Part shown: one piece after another, positions 18,604-32,224 of the stretch
Position numbering within the stretch: the stretch's first letter is position 1
Layout of the letters: every line of letters starts with the position of its first letter
Source: an uncultured Eubacteriales bacterium
GTDB taxonomy: Bacteria > Bacillota > Clostridia > Oscillospirales > Acutalibacteraceae
Length of the DNA stretch: 64,000 bases
Reading direction: 5' to 3'
Assembly (NCBI GenBank): GCA_900315285.1
Contig: OMYO01000001.1
Span: 62,001 to 126,000 of the forward strand
Notes under the pieces: model-generated
Databases searched by the model: none
What the model was told of the DNA's origin: nothing
What the model saw: the letters and a program-made list of their open reading frames with translations, nothing else
Program-made: the position numbers and the translations under genes

Positions 18604-19266
18604 TCAGGCCTCCCGCTCGCTGTAATGATGCGCTTCCTCCAGCATCATGTCCTTGACCTTCATGAGTCGGGTCGTGGTGCTGCGCTCGTTCTCGTCCAGT
18701 TTCATCTGGATGTACCGGATGGTATCCTGGTAGTTCGGAATGAGCACGTGCTCCAGGGCATTGACGCGGCGGCGGGTCTTCTCGATCTCCGTGGCCATGA
18801 GCTGGCAGGATTTTTCCATCTCGGCCAGTTTCATGAGCTTCGGCATGACATCGGAGAGGGCTTTGACCGCATCATCCAGGTCACTGGATGTGAAGGCGAA
18901 ACCGTAGGAGTAGATGTCGCTGGCGTCGGCGGACTTGAGTTTAGTCTCGAAGACCGGAATCTTGACGCTCATGACATTCTTCTCGCTGATGTTCAGAGAC
19001 ATCTCCTGGATGGGGAGCATGAGAGCGGTGTTCAGGGCCTCATCGGACATGATGGAACGGGCCACCTGCATATGGGCATTGGCCTCGGCAATTTCTGCCT
19101 CCACCTCCCGGCGGAGCTGCTTGTTCTGCCGGACCAGTTCGATGAATTCCCGCATCAGCTCATCACGCTTATCTTTCAGGAGCTTGTGGCCGCGGGTCGC
19201 GGTCGTGAGTTTCCCCTTCAGGTTGCTGAGCTCCATTCGCGTCGGGTTGACGTTTAGAATTGCCAC
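18604..19266 (-). CDS. ntpD: A/V-type ATPase subunit D (central stalk)
   Basis: Subunit D is the central rotor shaft coupling the A3B3 catalytic head to the membrane ring. The 220-residue protein is almost all helical with long coiled-coil ends: NPTRMELSNLKGKL and GHKLLKDKRDELM at the start, and EIEKTRRRVNALEHVLIP towards the end. Translation begins at a GTG at 19266 with AGGTGG six bases upstream. It is the last of nine genes in the operon and is followed by a hairpin terminator. Confidence 0.95.
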   Translation of the reverse strand: MAILNVNPTRMELSNLKGKLTTATRGHKLLKDKRDELMREFIELVRQNKQLRREVEAEIAEANAHMQVARSIMSDEALNTALMLPIQEMSLNISEKNVMSVKIPVFETKLKSADASDIYSYGFAFTSSDLDDAVKALSDVMPKLMKLAEMEKSCQLMATEIEKTRRRVNALEHVLIPNYQDTIRYIQMKLDENERSTTTRLMKVKDMMLEEAHHYSEREA

Positions 19267-19281
19267 AGCTTACCACCTGCT

Positions 19282-20655
19282 TTACTTTTTATCATAGTAC
19301 TCATCCAGAAGAGCGTCGGAGATACGTTTGAGCTCTGCCCGCGGAAGAAGCCGGAGCAGCTCCCAGCCGATGTCGAGGGTCTCCTCGATGTCACGGTTGG
19401 TCTCATATCCCTGGTTGACATACTTCTCCTCGAACTTCTCGGCAAAGTTTGCATAGAGAAGGTCGGTCTCGGTAAGGGCGTCCTCGCCAAGGATGGTCAT
19501 GAGTTCCTTTGCATCTTTACCGCGGGAATAAGCGGCAAACAGCTGGTTCATGGTATTCTTGTGATCCTTGCGGGTCTTGCCCTCGCCGATACCCTTATCC
19601 TTGAGTCGGGAGAGGGACGGCAGTACGTCGATGGGCGGCTGGATTCCCTTCCGGTAGAGGTCACGGGAGAGGATGATCTGTCCCTCGGTGATATATCCGG
19701 TGAGGTCGGGAATGGGATGGGTCTTATCGTCCTCGGGCATGGTCAGGATGGGAATCATCGTGATGGAGCCCGGTTTGCCGAGCTGACGTCCGGCACGCTC
19801 ATAGAGGGTCGCAAGGTCGGTGTAGAGATATCCGGGATATCCGCGGCGGCCAGGAACCTCTTTCCGTGCGGCGGATACCTCACGGAGGGCGTCGGCGTAG
19901 TTCGTGATATCGGTCAGAATGACGAGGACATGCATGCCCTTGTCAAAGGCCAGATACTCGGCGGCGGTGAGCGCCATTCTCGGGGTGGAGATACGCTCTA
20001 CAGCCGGGTCGTTGGCCAGGTTCGTGAACACGACAGTACGGTCCAGGGCGCCGGATTCGCGGAACGACTCAACGAAGAAGTTGGCCTCCTCGAAGGTGAT
20101 ACCCATGGCGGCGAAGACAACGGCGAACTGCTCGTCCTTGCCGCGTACCTTTGCCTGACGGGCAATCTGTGCTGCGAGTTCCGCATGGGGAAGTCCAGAT
20201 GCGGAGAAGATGGGCAGCTTCTGTCCACGGACCAGGGTGTTCAGGCCGTCGATGGCCGATACACCGGTCTGAATGAACTCAGACGGATAGGCACGGGCGG
20301 CCGGGTTGATGGGTGCACCGTTGATGTCGAGACGTTTTTCCGGAATGATGTCCGGGCCGCCGTCGATGGGCTTTCCAAGTCCGTCAAATACACGGCCGAG
20401 CATGTCCTCGGAGACTCCGAGTTCCATTTGGCGTCCTGTGAAGCGGACCCGGGAATTGGAGAGGTTGATACCGGTGGAGCTCTCGAACAGCTGGACAACG
20501 GCGTTGTTGCCGTCTACCTCGAGGACTTTGCAGCGGCGTACCTCGCCGTTTTCAAGTTTGATTTCACCGAGCTCGTTGTAGGTGACATTCTCTACATCGC
20601 GCACGATCATAAGAGGACCGGAAACCTCCTGAATGGTACGGTATTCTTTTGGCAT
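19282..20655 (-). CDS. ntpB: A/V-type ATPase subunit B
   Basis: Subunit B is the non-catalytic nucleotide-site subunit of the A3B3 head. The 457-residue protein has the family length, lacks a full P-loop, and shows [58 protein letters not shown] and [15 protein letters not shown]. Its ATG shares one base with the ntpA stop (TAATG), consistent with equal production of A and B. Confidence 0.96.
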   Translation of the reverse strand: MPKEYRTIQEVSGPLMIVRDVENVTYNELGEIKLENGEVRRCKVLEVDGNNAVVQLFESSTGINLSNSRVRFTGRQMELGVSEDMLGRVFDGLGKPIDGGPDIIPEKRLDINGAPINPAARAYPSEFIQTGVSAIDGLNTLVRGQKLPIFSASGLPHAELAAQIARQAKVRGKDEQFAVVFAAMGITFEEANFFVESFRESGALDRTVVFTNLANDPAVERISTPRMALTAAEYLAFDKGMHVLVILTDITNYADALREVSAARKEVPGRRGYPGYLYTDLATLYERAGRQLGKPGSITMIPILTMPEDDKTHPIPDLTGYITEGQIILSRDLYRKGIQPPIDVLPSLSRLKDKGIGEGKTRKDHKNTMNQLFAAYSRGKDAKELMTILGEDALTETDLLYANFAEKFEEKYVNQGYETNRDIEETLDIGWELLRLLPRAELKRISDALLDEYYDKK

Positions 20656-22430
20656 TAGTAGTCCTCCCCCTTATTCAGTGTGTCGGCGAGCTGGGTATCC
20701 AGTTCATGCTGGATCTTCTCGTAGGCCTCGGAGGTCTTGTCCTCCTCGACATATTTGAAACGGCCGATGTCCTCGCGGACCGGCAGGGAGATGATGTCCT
20801 TGATGTCGGCGCCGCGGTTCAGTGCGTCCACAGACTTGTCATAGTAGTCCATAACAAGATCCATGAGCTCATAGCACTTCTCCGGAGAGGTGTAGGTGTC
20901 AACCGGGTCGAAGGCGTCCTGATGGAGGAAGTCCTCACGGATGGAACGGGCGGCCTCGAGTTTCAGGCGGTCTGGGTCGGACAGGGCGTCCATACCGACC
21001 ATCTGGACGATTTCCTTCAAACGGGCCTCATCGGTGAGGATACTCATCATGGCGCGGCGTTTCTTCGTCCACTCGCTGTTTACGTTTGCGTCAAACCACT
21101 TACCAAGAGTGCTCTCATAGAGAGAGTAGGAAGTCAGCCAGTTGATGGCCGGGAAGTGGCGCTCATAGGCAAGAGCTGCGTCAAGTCCCCAATATACCTT
21201 GACGATACGGAGCGTCGCCTGGGAGACGGGCTCGGAGATATCGCCGCCGGGGGGCGATACAGCGCCGATTGCGGAGAGGGCACCCTCACGCTCGTCGGAG
21301 CCTAGGCATTTGACGCGGCCGGCACGCTCATAGAACTGGGCGATTCGGGATCCGAGATAAGCCGGATAACCCTCCTCACCGGGCATCTCCTCCAGACGGC
21401 CGGACATTTCACGGAGGGCCTCGGCCCAGCGGGAAGTGGAGTCGGCCATGAGGGCTACAGAGTAACCCATGTCACGGAAGTACTCGGCGATAGTGATGCC
21501 GGTGTAGACAGATGCCTCACGGGCCGCAACGGGCATGTCGGAGGTGTTGGCAATGAGCACGGTGCGCTCCATGAGGGAGCGGCCGGTATGGGGGTCGATG
21601 AGGGCCGGGAACTCGTTGAGTACGTCGGTCATCTCATTTCCGCGCTCGCCGCAGCCGATATAGATGATGATCTCAGCGTCAGCCCATTTTGCAAGCTGGT
21701 GCTGGGTGATGGTCTTTCCGGAGCCGAACGGTCCGGGAATGGCGGCAACGCCGCCCTTGGCAATGGGGAACAGGGCGTCGATGACGCGCTGACCGGAGAC
21801 CAGCGGGGTATCCGGGTTGACCTTTGCCTTGTAGGGACGGCCCACACGGACCGGCCACTTCTGCATGAGGCAGACGGACTCTGTGGTGCCGTCGTCGCTC
21901 TCAAGTTCTGCGACGGTGTCCACGACAGTATAGTCACCTTCTGCAATGCTCTTTACGACTCCCCCTTTGGATTTCGGAGGAACCATGATGCGATGCTCAA
22001 TGATCTCTGTCTCCTGGACAGTACCGATGATGTCGCCGGCCTGTACCTTGTCCCCTGCGCTGACCTTCGGCACGAAGTGCCATTTCTTGTCGCGGTCCAG
22101 GGATGGCACCTCAACACCTCTCTGAAGGTTGTTGCCGATCTTCTCCCGGATTTTCTCCAGAGGACGCTGAATGCCGTCGTAGATGGTGGTCATAAGACCC
22201 GGTCCAAGCTCGACGCTCAGAGGGGCATCGGTGGATACGACGGATGCGCCGGTTCCGAGTCCTGCGGTCTCCTCATATACCTGAACCGATGCACGGTCCT
22301 CGTGCATTTCGATGATTTCACCAATAAGGCCCTCGTCACCGACACGTACAACGTCGTACATGTTGGCGTCCCGCATGCCGCTGGCAATGACAAGCGGTCC
22401 GGAGACCTTGGTAATTGTTCCTTTGGCCAT
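20655..22430 (-). CDS. ntpA: A/V-type ATPase catalytic subunit A
   Basis: Subunit A hydrolyses (or makes) ATP in the head. The 591-residue protein has the Walker A motif GPFGSGKT, the 'non-homologous' insert typical of A/V-type catalytic subunits before it, [46 protein letters not shown] (described by its ends) and [17 protein letters not shown]. It lies 32 bp after ntpF. Length and motif order agree with bacterial NtpA/VatA. Confidence 0.97.
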   Translation of the reverse strand: MAKGTITKVSGPLVIASGMRDANMYDVVRVGDEGLIGEIIEMHEDRASVQVYEETAGLGTGASVVSTDAPLSVELGPGLMTTIYDGIQRPLEKIREKIGNNLQRGVEVPSLDRDKKWHFVPKVSAGDKVQAGDIIGTVQETEIIEHRIMVPPKSKGGVVKSIAEGDYTVVDTVAELESDDGTTESVCLMQKWPVRVGRPYKAKVNPDTPLVSGQRVIDALFPIAKGGVAAIPGPFGSGKTITQHQLAKWADAEIIIYIGCGERGNEMTDVLNEFPALIDPHTGRSLMERTVLIANTSDMPVAAREASVYTGITIAEYFRDMGYSVALMADSTSRWAEALREMSGRLEEMPGEEGYPAYLGSRIAQFYERAGRVKCLGSDEREGALSAIGAVSPPGGDISEPVSQATLRIVKVYWGLDAALAYERHFPAINWLTSYSLYESTLGKWFDANVNSEWTKKRRAMMSILTDEARLKEIVQMVGMDALSDPDRLKLEAARSIREDFLHQDAFDPVDTYTSPEKCYELMDLVMDYYDKSVDALNRGADIKDIISLPVREDIGRFKYVEEDKTSEAYEKIQHELDTQLADTLNKGEDY

Positions 22431-22462
22431 TTAATTTCTCACTCGCCTTTCTCTAATGGCTC

Positions 22463-22780
22463 TTACGCGTCGGAGAGGATATCTGATCCGACCGCCTGCT
22501 GTACGGACTTGCTCACATTTCTCATTCCGAGCCCGGTATTTCCGTCTGCTCCGGGGATGGGAATGATGGCGGGTACGGGCTTCTCCCGGTACTGGTCCAG
22601 GTCGCCCTCAATCTGGGATGCAAGCTTTTCCGTGATATAGATGACACCATAACCGTTTTCGGCCATACGGCGGATGGTGTGGACAGCCTCCTGTGCGTCG
22701 TCGCAGGGGAATATTTCAAGGCCAACGGCGGCAAAGCCGTAGATACTGTCCTTGTCGCCAATCACTGCGATCTTATACAT
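22463..22780 (-). CDS. ntpF: A/V-type ATPase subunit F
   Basis: Subunit F binds the central stalk and has a small Rossmann-like fold. The 105-residue protein begins MYKIAVIGDKDSIYGFAAVG and contains VIYITEKLASQIEGDLDQ and PAIIPIPGADGNTG, as expected. Its ATG overlaps the ntpC stop by eight bases (ATGTATAA). In Enterococcus hirae the same subunit is called NtpG. Confidence 0.92.
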   Translation of the reverse strand: MYKIAVIGDKDSIYGFAAVGLEIFPCDDAQEAVHTIRRMAENGYGVIYITEKLASQIEGDLDQYREKPVPAIIPIPGADGNTGLGMRNVSKSVQQAVGSDILSDA

Positions 22781-23762
22781 AGAGCTCTCTCACCCTCTCC
22801 CTCATGACGTCCTTCGGCTGGTTATTCTTCTTTGCGGAGAGAACAATGCGCACTGAGCTCAGTTCTGCGGAACGGGCGACATAGTAGGCGACGATTGGCT
22901 CCACGCCAAACGACGAGAACTTTGCGACTCCAACGCAGTCCATGATCTGGTCGTCCGCCCATTTCTCAAATGCGGAGGTGCTCTCCTTGTATTTTTCTGC
23001 GCCTTCCCGGTAAGATGTCTCCTCGAGATAGTCGAGGACGGCCTCTTCTCCGTCCAGCGCCGTCTGCTTCAGGCGGCTGACCGATACCGTGTCACACTCG
23101 GCAAGTGAGCGGTCCAGGAAGTCGGCGGACTTTCCGGTCCGCGCCCCGCGGAGCGCGATCTTGATGTCGGCGGTGGCCACTTTTCTCTCTGCGATATCCT
23201 GCAGCATGGCACTGCCGGACTCTTTTCCGAGTTTCAGGACCTGCTCCATGGTCGCCTTGTCAACAATGGCGTCCGAGAGCTGCCCGTTGGCATTCTGAAC
23301 GAGTACCTCATAAGCTTCCCGCGCCGGCTTCTGCATGAAGTCCGGCAGATCCTCAAACCGTTTCTCGGCGACGGCAGAGACAACTTTGTCCGTGTCGTAG
23401 ACCGTGGATTGGGTGTAAAGACCAGCGGTGTCCTGCTGAACAATGAGGTTTTTCAGTGCAGCTTTGAGGTTCTGCATGTCGTTTTGGATGAGCAGGATAT
23501 CCAGGACATGGATATCGTCGCTCAACAGCTCTGTCAGCAGCTGACGGGTCTCAGCGGAGCGCTTTTCCAGGTATTCGGGGTAGTCGGAGATATTCTCCAG
23601 CTCCCCCCAGCCGTGGTCGCTCAGCATCTGCATGGCCGAATCATAACTGTCGGTGTCAATGAGCTGATCCATATCTGCTCCAGAGAGCAGAGAGAGCTCG
23701 TTTGCCCTTACGCGCGCCACAGCATAGGCATAGTCAGTATCGCTTCTGCGATTCATAGTCAT
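22773..23762 (-). CDS. ntpC: A/V-type ATPase subunit C (d-type stalk adaptor)
   Basis: Subunit C connects the central stalk to the proteolipid ring. The 329-residue, all-helical protein matches the family by length and by DYAYAVARVRANE at the N-terminus, the threefold-repeated helical bundle, and a C-terminal GVEPIVAYYVARSAELSSVRIV segment (given by its ends). The ATG at 23762 follows ntpE by 24 bp. Confidence 0.92.
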   Translation of the reverse strand: MTMNRRSDTDYAYAVARVRANELSLLSGADMDQLIDTDSYDSAMQMLSDHGWGELENISDYPEYLEKRSAETRQLLTELLSDDIHVLDILLIQNDMQNLKAALKNLIVQQDTAGLYTQSTVYDTDKVVSAVAEKRFEDLPDFMQKPAREAYEVLVQNANGQLSDAIVDKATMEQVLKLGKESGSAMLQDIAERKVATADIKIALRGARTGKSADFLDRSLAECDTVSVSRLKQTALDGEEAVLDYLEETSYREGAEKYKESTSAFEKWADDQIMDCVGVAKFSSFGVEPIVAYYVARSAELSSVRIVLSAKKNNQPKDVMRERVRELYV

Positions 23763-23786
23763 GCACTCCTTTCGTGTCGCGTTTTA

Positions 23787-24374
23787 TCAGACAAACAGAA
23801 TTCGTGAGAGTTCATCTTTGATGTCGTCCTGTGACTCAACGATCAGCGCGTCAAAGGTGCAGTCGATCTCAATTCCCCCGTAGGAGAGAACGAAACCGCC
23901 GTCGATGTCCCTCGGCTCGTCGGAGACCTTGATACTGCCCTCTTTGATGAGGGTGTTCAGCGTCTTTTCAAAGTCAGCCGGTTTCCGTGCCAAGTCCTTG
24001 GCGCTCAGGTAGAGAACGCCGTCTTCGGGACGGGCGTAGCGAACGGCAAGGGCATAGAGTGAAGAGAAGTACTCCTCGTCCGGGAGCCCTTTGAGCGTGT
24101 TCGACACGGTGTCAATGACGTCATTGATGATGTCAATTTTGGCGGAGAGAATTTCCTTTTTCCCCTCCAGCTCTGCACCGGACACGGCGGAGTCGATGAT
24201 TTCCTTCGCCTTGCGCTTGGTCTCCTCAGCGATCTTTGCCGCTTCGGCGTCCGACTCTGCTGCCGAGGCAGCGAGGATATCGTCGGCTTTCTTCTTGGCG
24301 TCGTTCAAAATGGAGTCGCAGGTATTCTCAGAAGTTTTCTGAATTTTTTCAATAATGGAATCTAATCCTGCCAT
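23787..24374 (-). CDS. ntpE: A/V-type ATPase subunit E (peripheral stalk)
   Basis: Subunit E forms the peripheral stalk with the small G/H subunit and holds the head still. The 195-residue protein has a long charged coiled coil (residues about 1-85, rich in Ala, Glu and Lys) followed by a globular C-terminal domain with GGFVLSYGGIEIDCTFDALI. It is encoded 34 bp after the proteolipid gene. Confidence 0.9.
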   Translation of the reverse strand: MAGLDSIIEKIQKTSENTCDSILNDAKKKADDILAASAAESDAEAAKIAEETKRKAKEIIDSAVSGAELEGKKEILSAKIDIINDVIDTVSNTLKGLPDEEYFSSLYALAVRYARPEDGVLYLSAKDLARKPADFEKTLNTLIKEGSIKVSDEPRDIDGGFVLSYGGIEIDCTFDALIVESQDDIKDELSRILFV

Positions 24375-24408
24375 TTACGACCCTCCTGTAATAATTTCTG
24401 TTCTCTGA

Positions 24409-26959
<2,551 letters not shown>

Positions 26960-27001
26960 TCAGAACACACCTCCTTGTATATTATTATGTAATGTGCCTT
27001 T

Positions 27002-27313
27002 TTATGGAATTATGTACTGAATGACAGCGGAAACGGCGTCACCGCGGCGCTTTCTGCTCTCATCCTCGAGGGCGCTGCGCTCGCTCTGCGCGTTCTTTCT
27101 CGCCTGTGCAAAGATTTCGTCGGCCTTTTTCTGCGCCTCTGCCAGAACCGTTGCCTGCTCTGCTCTGGCTTCCGCCAGCTTGGCCTCGGCCTCGGCCTTC
27201 GCCTGGTTGCCGGCGGCGGCGACGATCTCATCGGCCCGGTTCCGGGCTGCACTCTCCCTGTCTGCCGCCTCCTTTTCGACGCGGAGAACTTCGTTGATCA
27301 TCTCACTTGCCAT
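27002..27313 (-). CDS. ntpH: A/V-type ATPase subunit H/G (small peripheral stalk subunit)
   Basis: This 103-residue, alanine- and glutamate-rich coiled-coil protein has the length and composition of the small subunit that pairs with subunit E in the peripheral stalk. It starts at the ATG at 27313, with AAAGGG about 12 bases upstream; another ATG four codons earlier is too close to that site. It is the first gene of the ATPase operon. The assignment rests on position and coiled-coil character because the family is weakly conserved. Confidence 0.85.
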   Translation of the reverse strand: MASEMINEVLRVEKEAADRESAARNRADEIVAAAGNQAKAEAEAKLAEARAEQATVLAEAQKKADEIFAQARKNAQSERSALEDESRKRRGDAVSAVIQYIIP

Positions 27314-27363
27314 GTCTGTTATCATCCCTTTCCGTTGATGGATTCAAGTTATCAAGCGACTTA

Positions 27364-27392
27364 ATTATACCAATCAAATAGTATATTATCAA
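27364..27392 (-). promoter_or_regulatory. Sigma-A-type promoter of the ATPase operon
   Basis: On the minus strand, TTGATA and a perfect TATAAT are separated by 17 bases, about 50 bases upstream of ntpH. No other strong candidate occurs in the AT-rich divergent gap 27,314-27,728. Confidence 0.75.
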
Positions 27393-27617
27393 CAAAAAGT
27401 CCCCTTTATATTCGTCAGTTTTGGTGTCAATTTATTTACGCATTCCATAAATTACAACAACTTTTTAACAATCTGGGCTAAAATGGACTTATGTGCGTAT
27501 TGTATGGAATAAGATATCAACTTGTATAAATTTACTTATTATTAACGGTTTAAAATCTGGATTTTATACTTCGCATCCAAACCTGTTTATCGTGTTAATT
27601 TTTATGGATTTGTTCGG

Positions 27618-27646
27618 TTGTAACTTAAGAGTTCGTATGTTAGAAT
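27618..27646 (+). promoter_or_regulatory. Sigma-A-type promoter of the PRPP synthetase gene
   Basis: TTGTAA and TAGAAT are separated by 17 bases, about 80 bases upstream of the start codon. The rest of the divergent 415-bp gap is AT-rich. It holds no convincing gene; the short open frame at 27,493-27,690 lacks a ribosome site and typical codon use. Confidence 0.6.
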
Positions 27647-27728
27647 ACGGGCGCAAGCGGGTAAAACTGCATTTCCTTGTTTATGTGTGAAAATAGAATC
27701 TTTCTCTGCTTTGAATTGGAGGGCATAT

Positions 27729-28955
27729 ATGACTGCAAATATTCCGGAGACCAACGGGTACACCAGTATTCCCTACGGTAAATTCGGCATCATCGCCATG
27801 CGCGGTACAGAGACCATAGCCAAGAAGATTGACCAGTACATTGTAAAATGGAGAGAGGAGAACACCGACTTCGTCGAGACAAACTCCATCAATATTGAAG
27901 GTTATGTCAAGGACTCCTATCTCATCGACTATACGGCTCCCCGTTTCGGTACCGGCGAGGCAAAAGCAGTCATCAACGAGACCGTCCGCGGTTCCGACAT
28001 CTTTATTCTCTGTGACGTGTTCAACTACTCAGTCACCTACAAAATGTACGGCAAAGAGGTTCCCATGAGCCCTGACGACCACTACTGTGACTTGAAGCGT
28101 CTCATCTGCGCCATCAGCGGCAAGGCCCGCAGAATCACCGTCATCATGCCCATGCTCTATGAGGGCAGACAGCACCGCAGAGCAGCCAGAGAGTCCCTTG
28201 ACTGTGCCATGGCTCTTCAGGAGCTCATCTCCATGGGAGTTGACAGCATCATCACCTGTGACGCCCATGACCCGCGGGTTGGAAACTCCATCCCCTACAA
28301 CGGCCTGGAGAACATCTCCCCCATCTATCAGATGATCAAGGCCATGGTCCGCAGCCACCCCGACATCCACATTGACGCCGACCACCTCATGGTCGTCTCC
28401 CCCGACGAGGGAGGAATGGGCCGTGCCATCAACTTTGCCACCGCCATGGGTCTCGAGCTCGGAATGTTCTACAAGAGAAGAGACTACACCCGAATCGTAG
28501 ACGGCCGTAATCCCATCGTCGCCCATGAGTTCCTCGGCTCCAACATTGAGGGCAAGGACGTCATCGTCGTTGACGACATGATCTCCTCCGGTGACTCCAT
28601 GATCGAGGTCGCCAGCAAACTCAAAGACCTCGGCGCCAACAAGATCTATGTCTGCTGCTCCTTCGGTCTCTTTGTAAACGGCCTTGAGAGCTTTGACGAA
28701 GCCTATAAAAATGGCCTTATTGAGTCTGTCTTCACAACGAACACCATCTACCAGACTCCGGAACTTCTGGCAAGACCCTGGTATACCAGCGTCGACATGT
28801 CCAAGTTCCTCGCCTTTATTCTGGATGCCATCAACCACGACGTCTCCATCGGAGGTCTCCTGAACCCCTCTGAGAAAATCAACCATATCCTCGAGGAGCA
28901 TAAGAAGCAGCTCGCCGACACCGAGGACACCCAGATGACCTTCGAAAACATCTAA
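27729..28955 (+). CDS. prs: Ribose-phosphate pyrophosphokinase (PRPP synthetase), long clostridial form
   Basis: The enzyme makes PRPP from ribose 5-phosphate and ATP, feeding purine, pyrimidine, histidine and tryptophan synthesis. The 408-residue protein is longer than the usual 315-residue enzyme. It keeps ITVIMPMLYEGRQHRR, DSIITCDAHDPRVGN and the PRPP-binding signature VIVVDDMISSGDSMIEVASK. The start is the ATG at 27729 with GGAGGG five bases upstream. The extra length lies mainly in the N-terminal 80 residues and the C-terminus. This long form occurs in Clostridia. Confidence 0.92.
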   Translation: MTANIPETNGYTSIPYGKFGIIAMRGTETIAKKIDQYIVKWREENTDFVETNSINIEGYVKDSYLIDYTAPRFGTGEAKAVINETVRGSDIFILCDVFNYSVTYKMYGKEVPMSPDDHYCDLKRLICAISGKARRITVIMPMLYEGRQHRRAARESLDCAMALQELISMGVDSIITCDAHDPRVGNSIPYNGLENISPIYQMIKAMVRSHPDIHIDADHLMVVSPDEGGMGRAINFATAMGLELGMFYKRRDYTRIVDGRNPIVAHEFLGSNIEGKDVIVVDDMISSGDSMIEVASKLKDLGANKIYVCCSFGLFVNGLESFDEAYKNGLIESVFTTNTIYQTPELLARPWYTSVDMSKFLAFILDAINHDVSIGGLLNPSEKINHILEEHKKQLADTEDTQMTFENI

Positions 28956-28968
28956 ATTCAATAAATAT

Positions 28969-29018
28969 AAGGGGCTGTATCTTCCTTACACGGAATGGTA
29001 CAGCCCCTTTTATTTTTT
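28969..29018. terminator. Terminator between prs and ligA (convergent)
   Basis: AAGGGGCTGTA pairs with TACAGCCCCTT across an inner TTCC/GGAA stem and is followed by TTATTTTTTT on the plus strand. It serves prs and may also stop transcription arriving from ligA. Confidence 0.85.
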
Positions 29019-29025
29019 TGGCGAT

Positions 29026-31135
<2,110 letters not shown>

Positions 31136-31186
31136 GGGGATAAAGTAAGAGAAAAAACTGCGTAACCACAAGGAGAAACAGCATTT

Positions 31187-31531
31187 ATGCCAGAAGATAA
31201 TCTCGACTACAATCCCGACCTTGTGACCGTCTCCGACGAGGCCGGCGAGGAGCACACCTTCGAGGTACTCGACCGCATTGAGGACGATGACGACCGCCGT
31301 TATGTCGCCCTTATTCCCTACTACAGTGAGGACGACCCGGACGAGGTCCTGGAGGGCAGCGCCGAGCTCATCGTGCTCCGCGTGGAGGAAGAGGAGGACG
31401 AGTCCTATCTCTGCCCCATTGAGGACGACGACGAGTTCAACCGCATTTCCCGTGTCTTCGAGGAGCGTCTCGCCGACTATTATGAGATCATTGACGAGGA
31501 CGACATTGTAGAGGAAAATCCGGACGAATAA
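31187..31531 (+). CDS. DUF1292-family small acidic protein
   Basis: This 114-residue, strongly acidic cytoplasmic protein belongs to the DUF1292 family, whose role is unknown. The diagnostic parts are LVTVSDEAGEEHTFEVLDRI, YVALIPYY and LIVLRVEEEEDESYLCPIEDDDEF (given by its ends). Many Firmicutes have one such protein near the yrrK/mltG or alaS region; here it stands alone between ligA and a probable 6S RNA. The ATG has AGGAG 11 bases upstream. Confidence 0.85.
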   Translation: MPEDNLDYNPDLVTVSDEAGEEHTFEVLDRIEDDDDRRYVALIPYYSEDDPDEVLEGSAELIVLRVEEEEDESYLCPIEDDDEFNRISRVFEERLADYYEIIDEDDIVEENPDE

Positions 31532-31534
31532 TAA
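31506..31534 (+). promoter_or_regulatory. Possible promoter of the 6S-like RNA, inside the DUF1292 3' end
   Basis: TTGTAG and TAATAA are separated by 17 bases; the TAATAA spans the DUF1292 stop codon. It would start transcription near 31541, directly at the closing stem of the RNA described next. Confidence 0.45.
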
Positions 31535-31540
31535 AATCCA

Positions 31541-31726
31541 CCTGCCGAGTTCGACACCCTCGGACGATGTTAACCCAACACCTTTTAAATCGGGAGTCTG
31601 ACTCGTAAGTGACAAATTGCAGACCTCCCCCGGTTCTCGGGGATGAAGGGAGCTGGAAACTGACGGAGGACACCCACCTGCGTGAGAGCAGGTTATCCAT
31701 TCCCCGACACCGGCTCGGCGGGCTTT
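31541..31726 (+). ncRNA. ssrS: Probable 6S RNA
   Basis: This 186-base region between convergent genes has no coding character and can fold into one long hairpin. The ends CCTGCCGAG and CTCGGCGGG form a closing stem, followed on the 5' side by TTCG as in known 6S RNAs. A wide central bubble has a small hairpin CCTGC-GTGAGA-GCAGG on its 3' side, and the apical stem is CCTCCC/GGGAG with a CCCCG/CGGGG tip. 6S RNA mimics an open promoter and sequesters the housekeeping RNA polymerase. A promoter-like sequence precedes it and a strong terminator follows. The call rests on secondary-structure reading alone, without a covariance search. Confidence 0.6.
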
Positions 31727-31736
31727 TAAAAGAAAG

Positions 31737-31775
31737 AAACGTGGTGCAGACCAGCTGGCCTGTACCACGTTTTTC
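31737..31775. terminator. Bidirectional terminator after the 6S-like RNA
   Basis: AAACGTGGTGCAG pairs with CTGTACCACGTTT and is followed by TTTTTC on the plus strand and T-rich sequence on the minus strand. It lies exactly at the stop of the convergent DivIVA-like gene and would serve both. Confidence 0.85.
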
Positions 31776-32222
31776 TTATTGCTCTTTTTTCTTCAACTTC
31801 ACGTGGACCCGGACGGGCTCTCCCGCCGGTTTCTCCGGCTCTTTCGCAGCCTCCGGTTCCTGCAGTTTCTCTGTCTCCTGCGGCACGTCAGCTGCCTCTG
31901 AGGTTTTTGCGGGCTCGGCAGGCTCATCCTCTACCTTTTCTGTAACTTCCTCCGGTGCCGCATTCTCCTCCGGTTTTGCCCGGTTTTCCGCACCGGCAAT
32001 GAGCTCGTCGGCGAGGCTCATGGCCGCGGCAACATCGTCCTCAAACAGGGTATAATCATCCGTTTCCCTCTTTAGAGAGGTGGCCGCAGTCAGTTTTTCC
32101 TGAAGTTCTTGAACCTGTTTTTTCAGTTTCCGGTTCTCCTTCTGGAGTTCCTCAATGTAGTCAATGACGTCCTCTTTATTGAAGCCCATAAAGGCGTTCT
32201 TGAAAATTCTCTCTTCGCTCAC
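31776..32222 (-). CDS. DivIVA-like coiled-coil protein
   Basis: This 148-residue protein begins with a DivIVA-type N-terminal module (RIFKNAFMGFNKEDVIDYIEEL) that recognises curved or negatively charged membranes. A coiled coil runs to about residue 50, and the long C-terminal half is rich in Glu, Pro and Ala and looks disordered. DivIVA proteins place cell-wall or division factors at poles and septa. Translation starts at a GTG at 32222, with GGAAAGGG nine bases upstream; the gene follows a lipase-like gene by two bases and is probably co-transcribed with it. Confidence 0.7.
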   Translation of the reverse strand: MSEERIFKNAFMGFNKEDVIDYIEELQKENRKLKKQVQELQEKLTAATSLKRETDDYTLFEDDVAAAMSLADELIAGAENRAKPEENAAPEEVTEKVEDEPAEPAKTSEAADVPQETEKLQEPEAAKEPEKPAGEPVRVHVKLKKKEQ

Positions 32223-32224
32223 GC

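Noticed and set aside
27493-27690. A 65-codon frame upstream of prs
   Set aside because: It has no ribosome site, is AT-rich unlike other genes, and contains the likely prs promoter.
28029-28961. A 310-codon open frame opposite the PRPP synthetase gene
   Set aside because: It is a mirror of the GC-biased codon use of prs; the product is low-complexity (Val, Asp, Gly, His) without any known motif.
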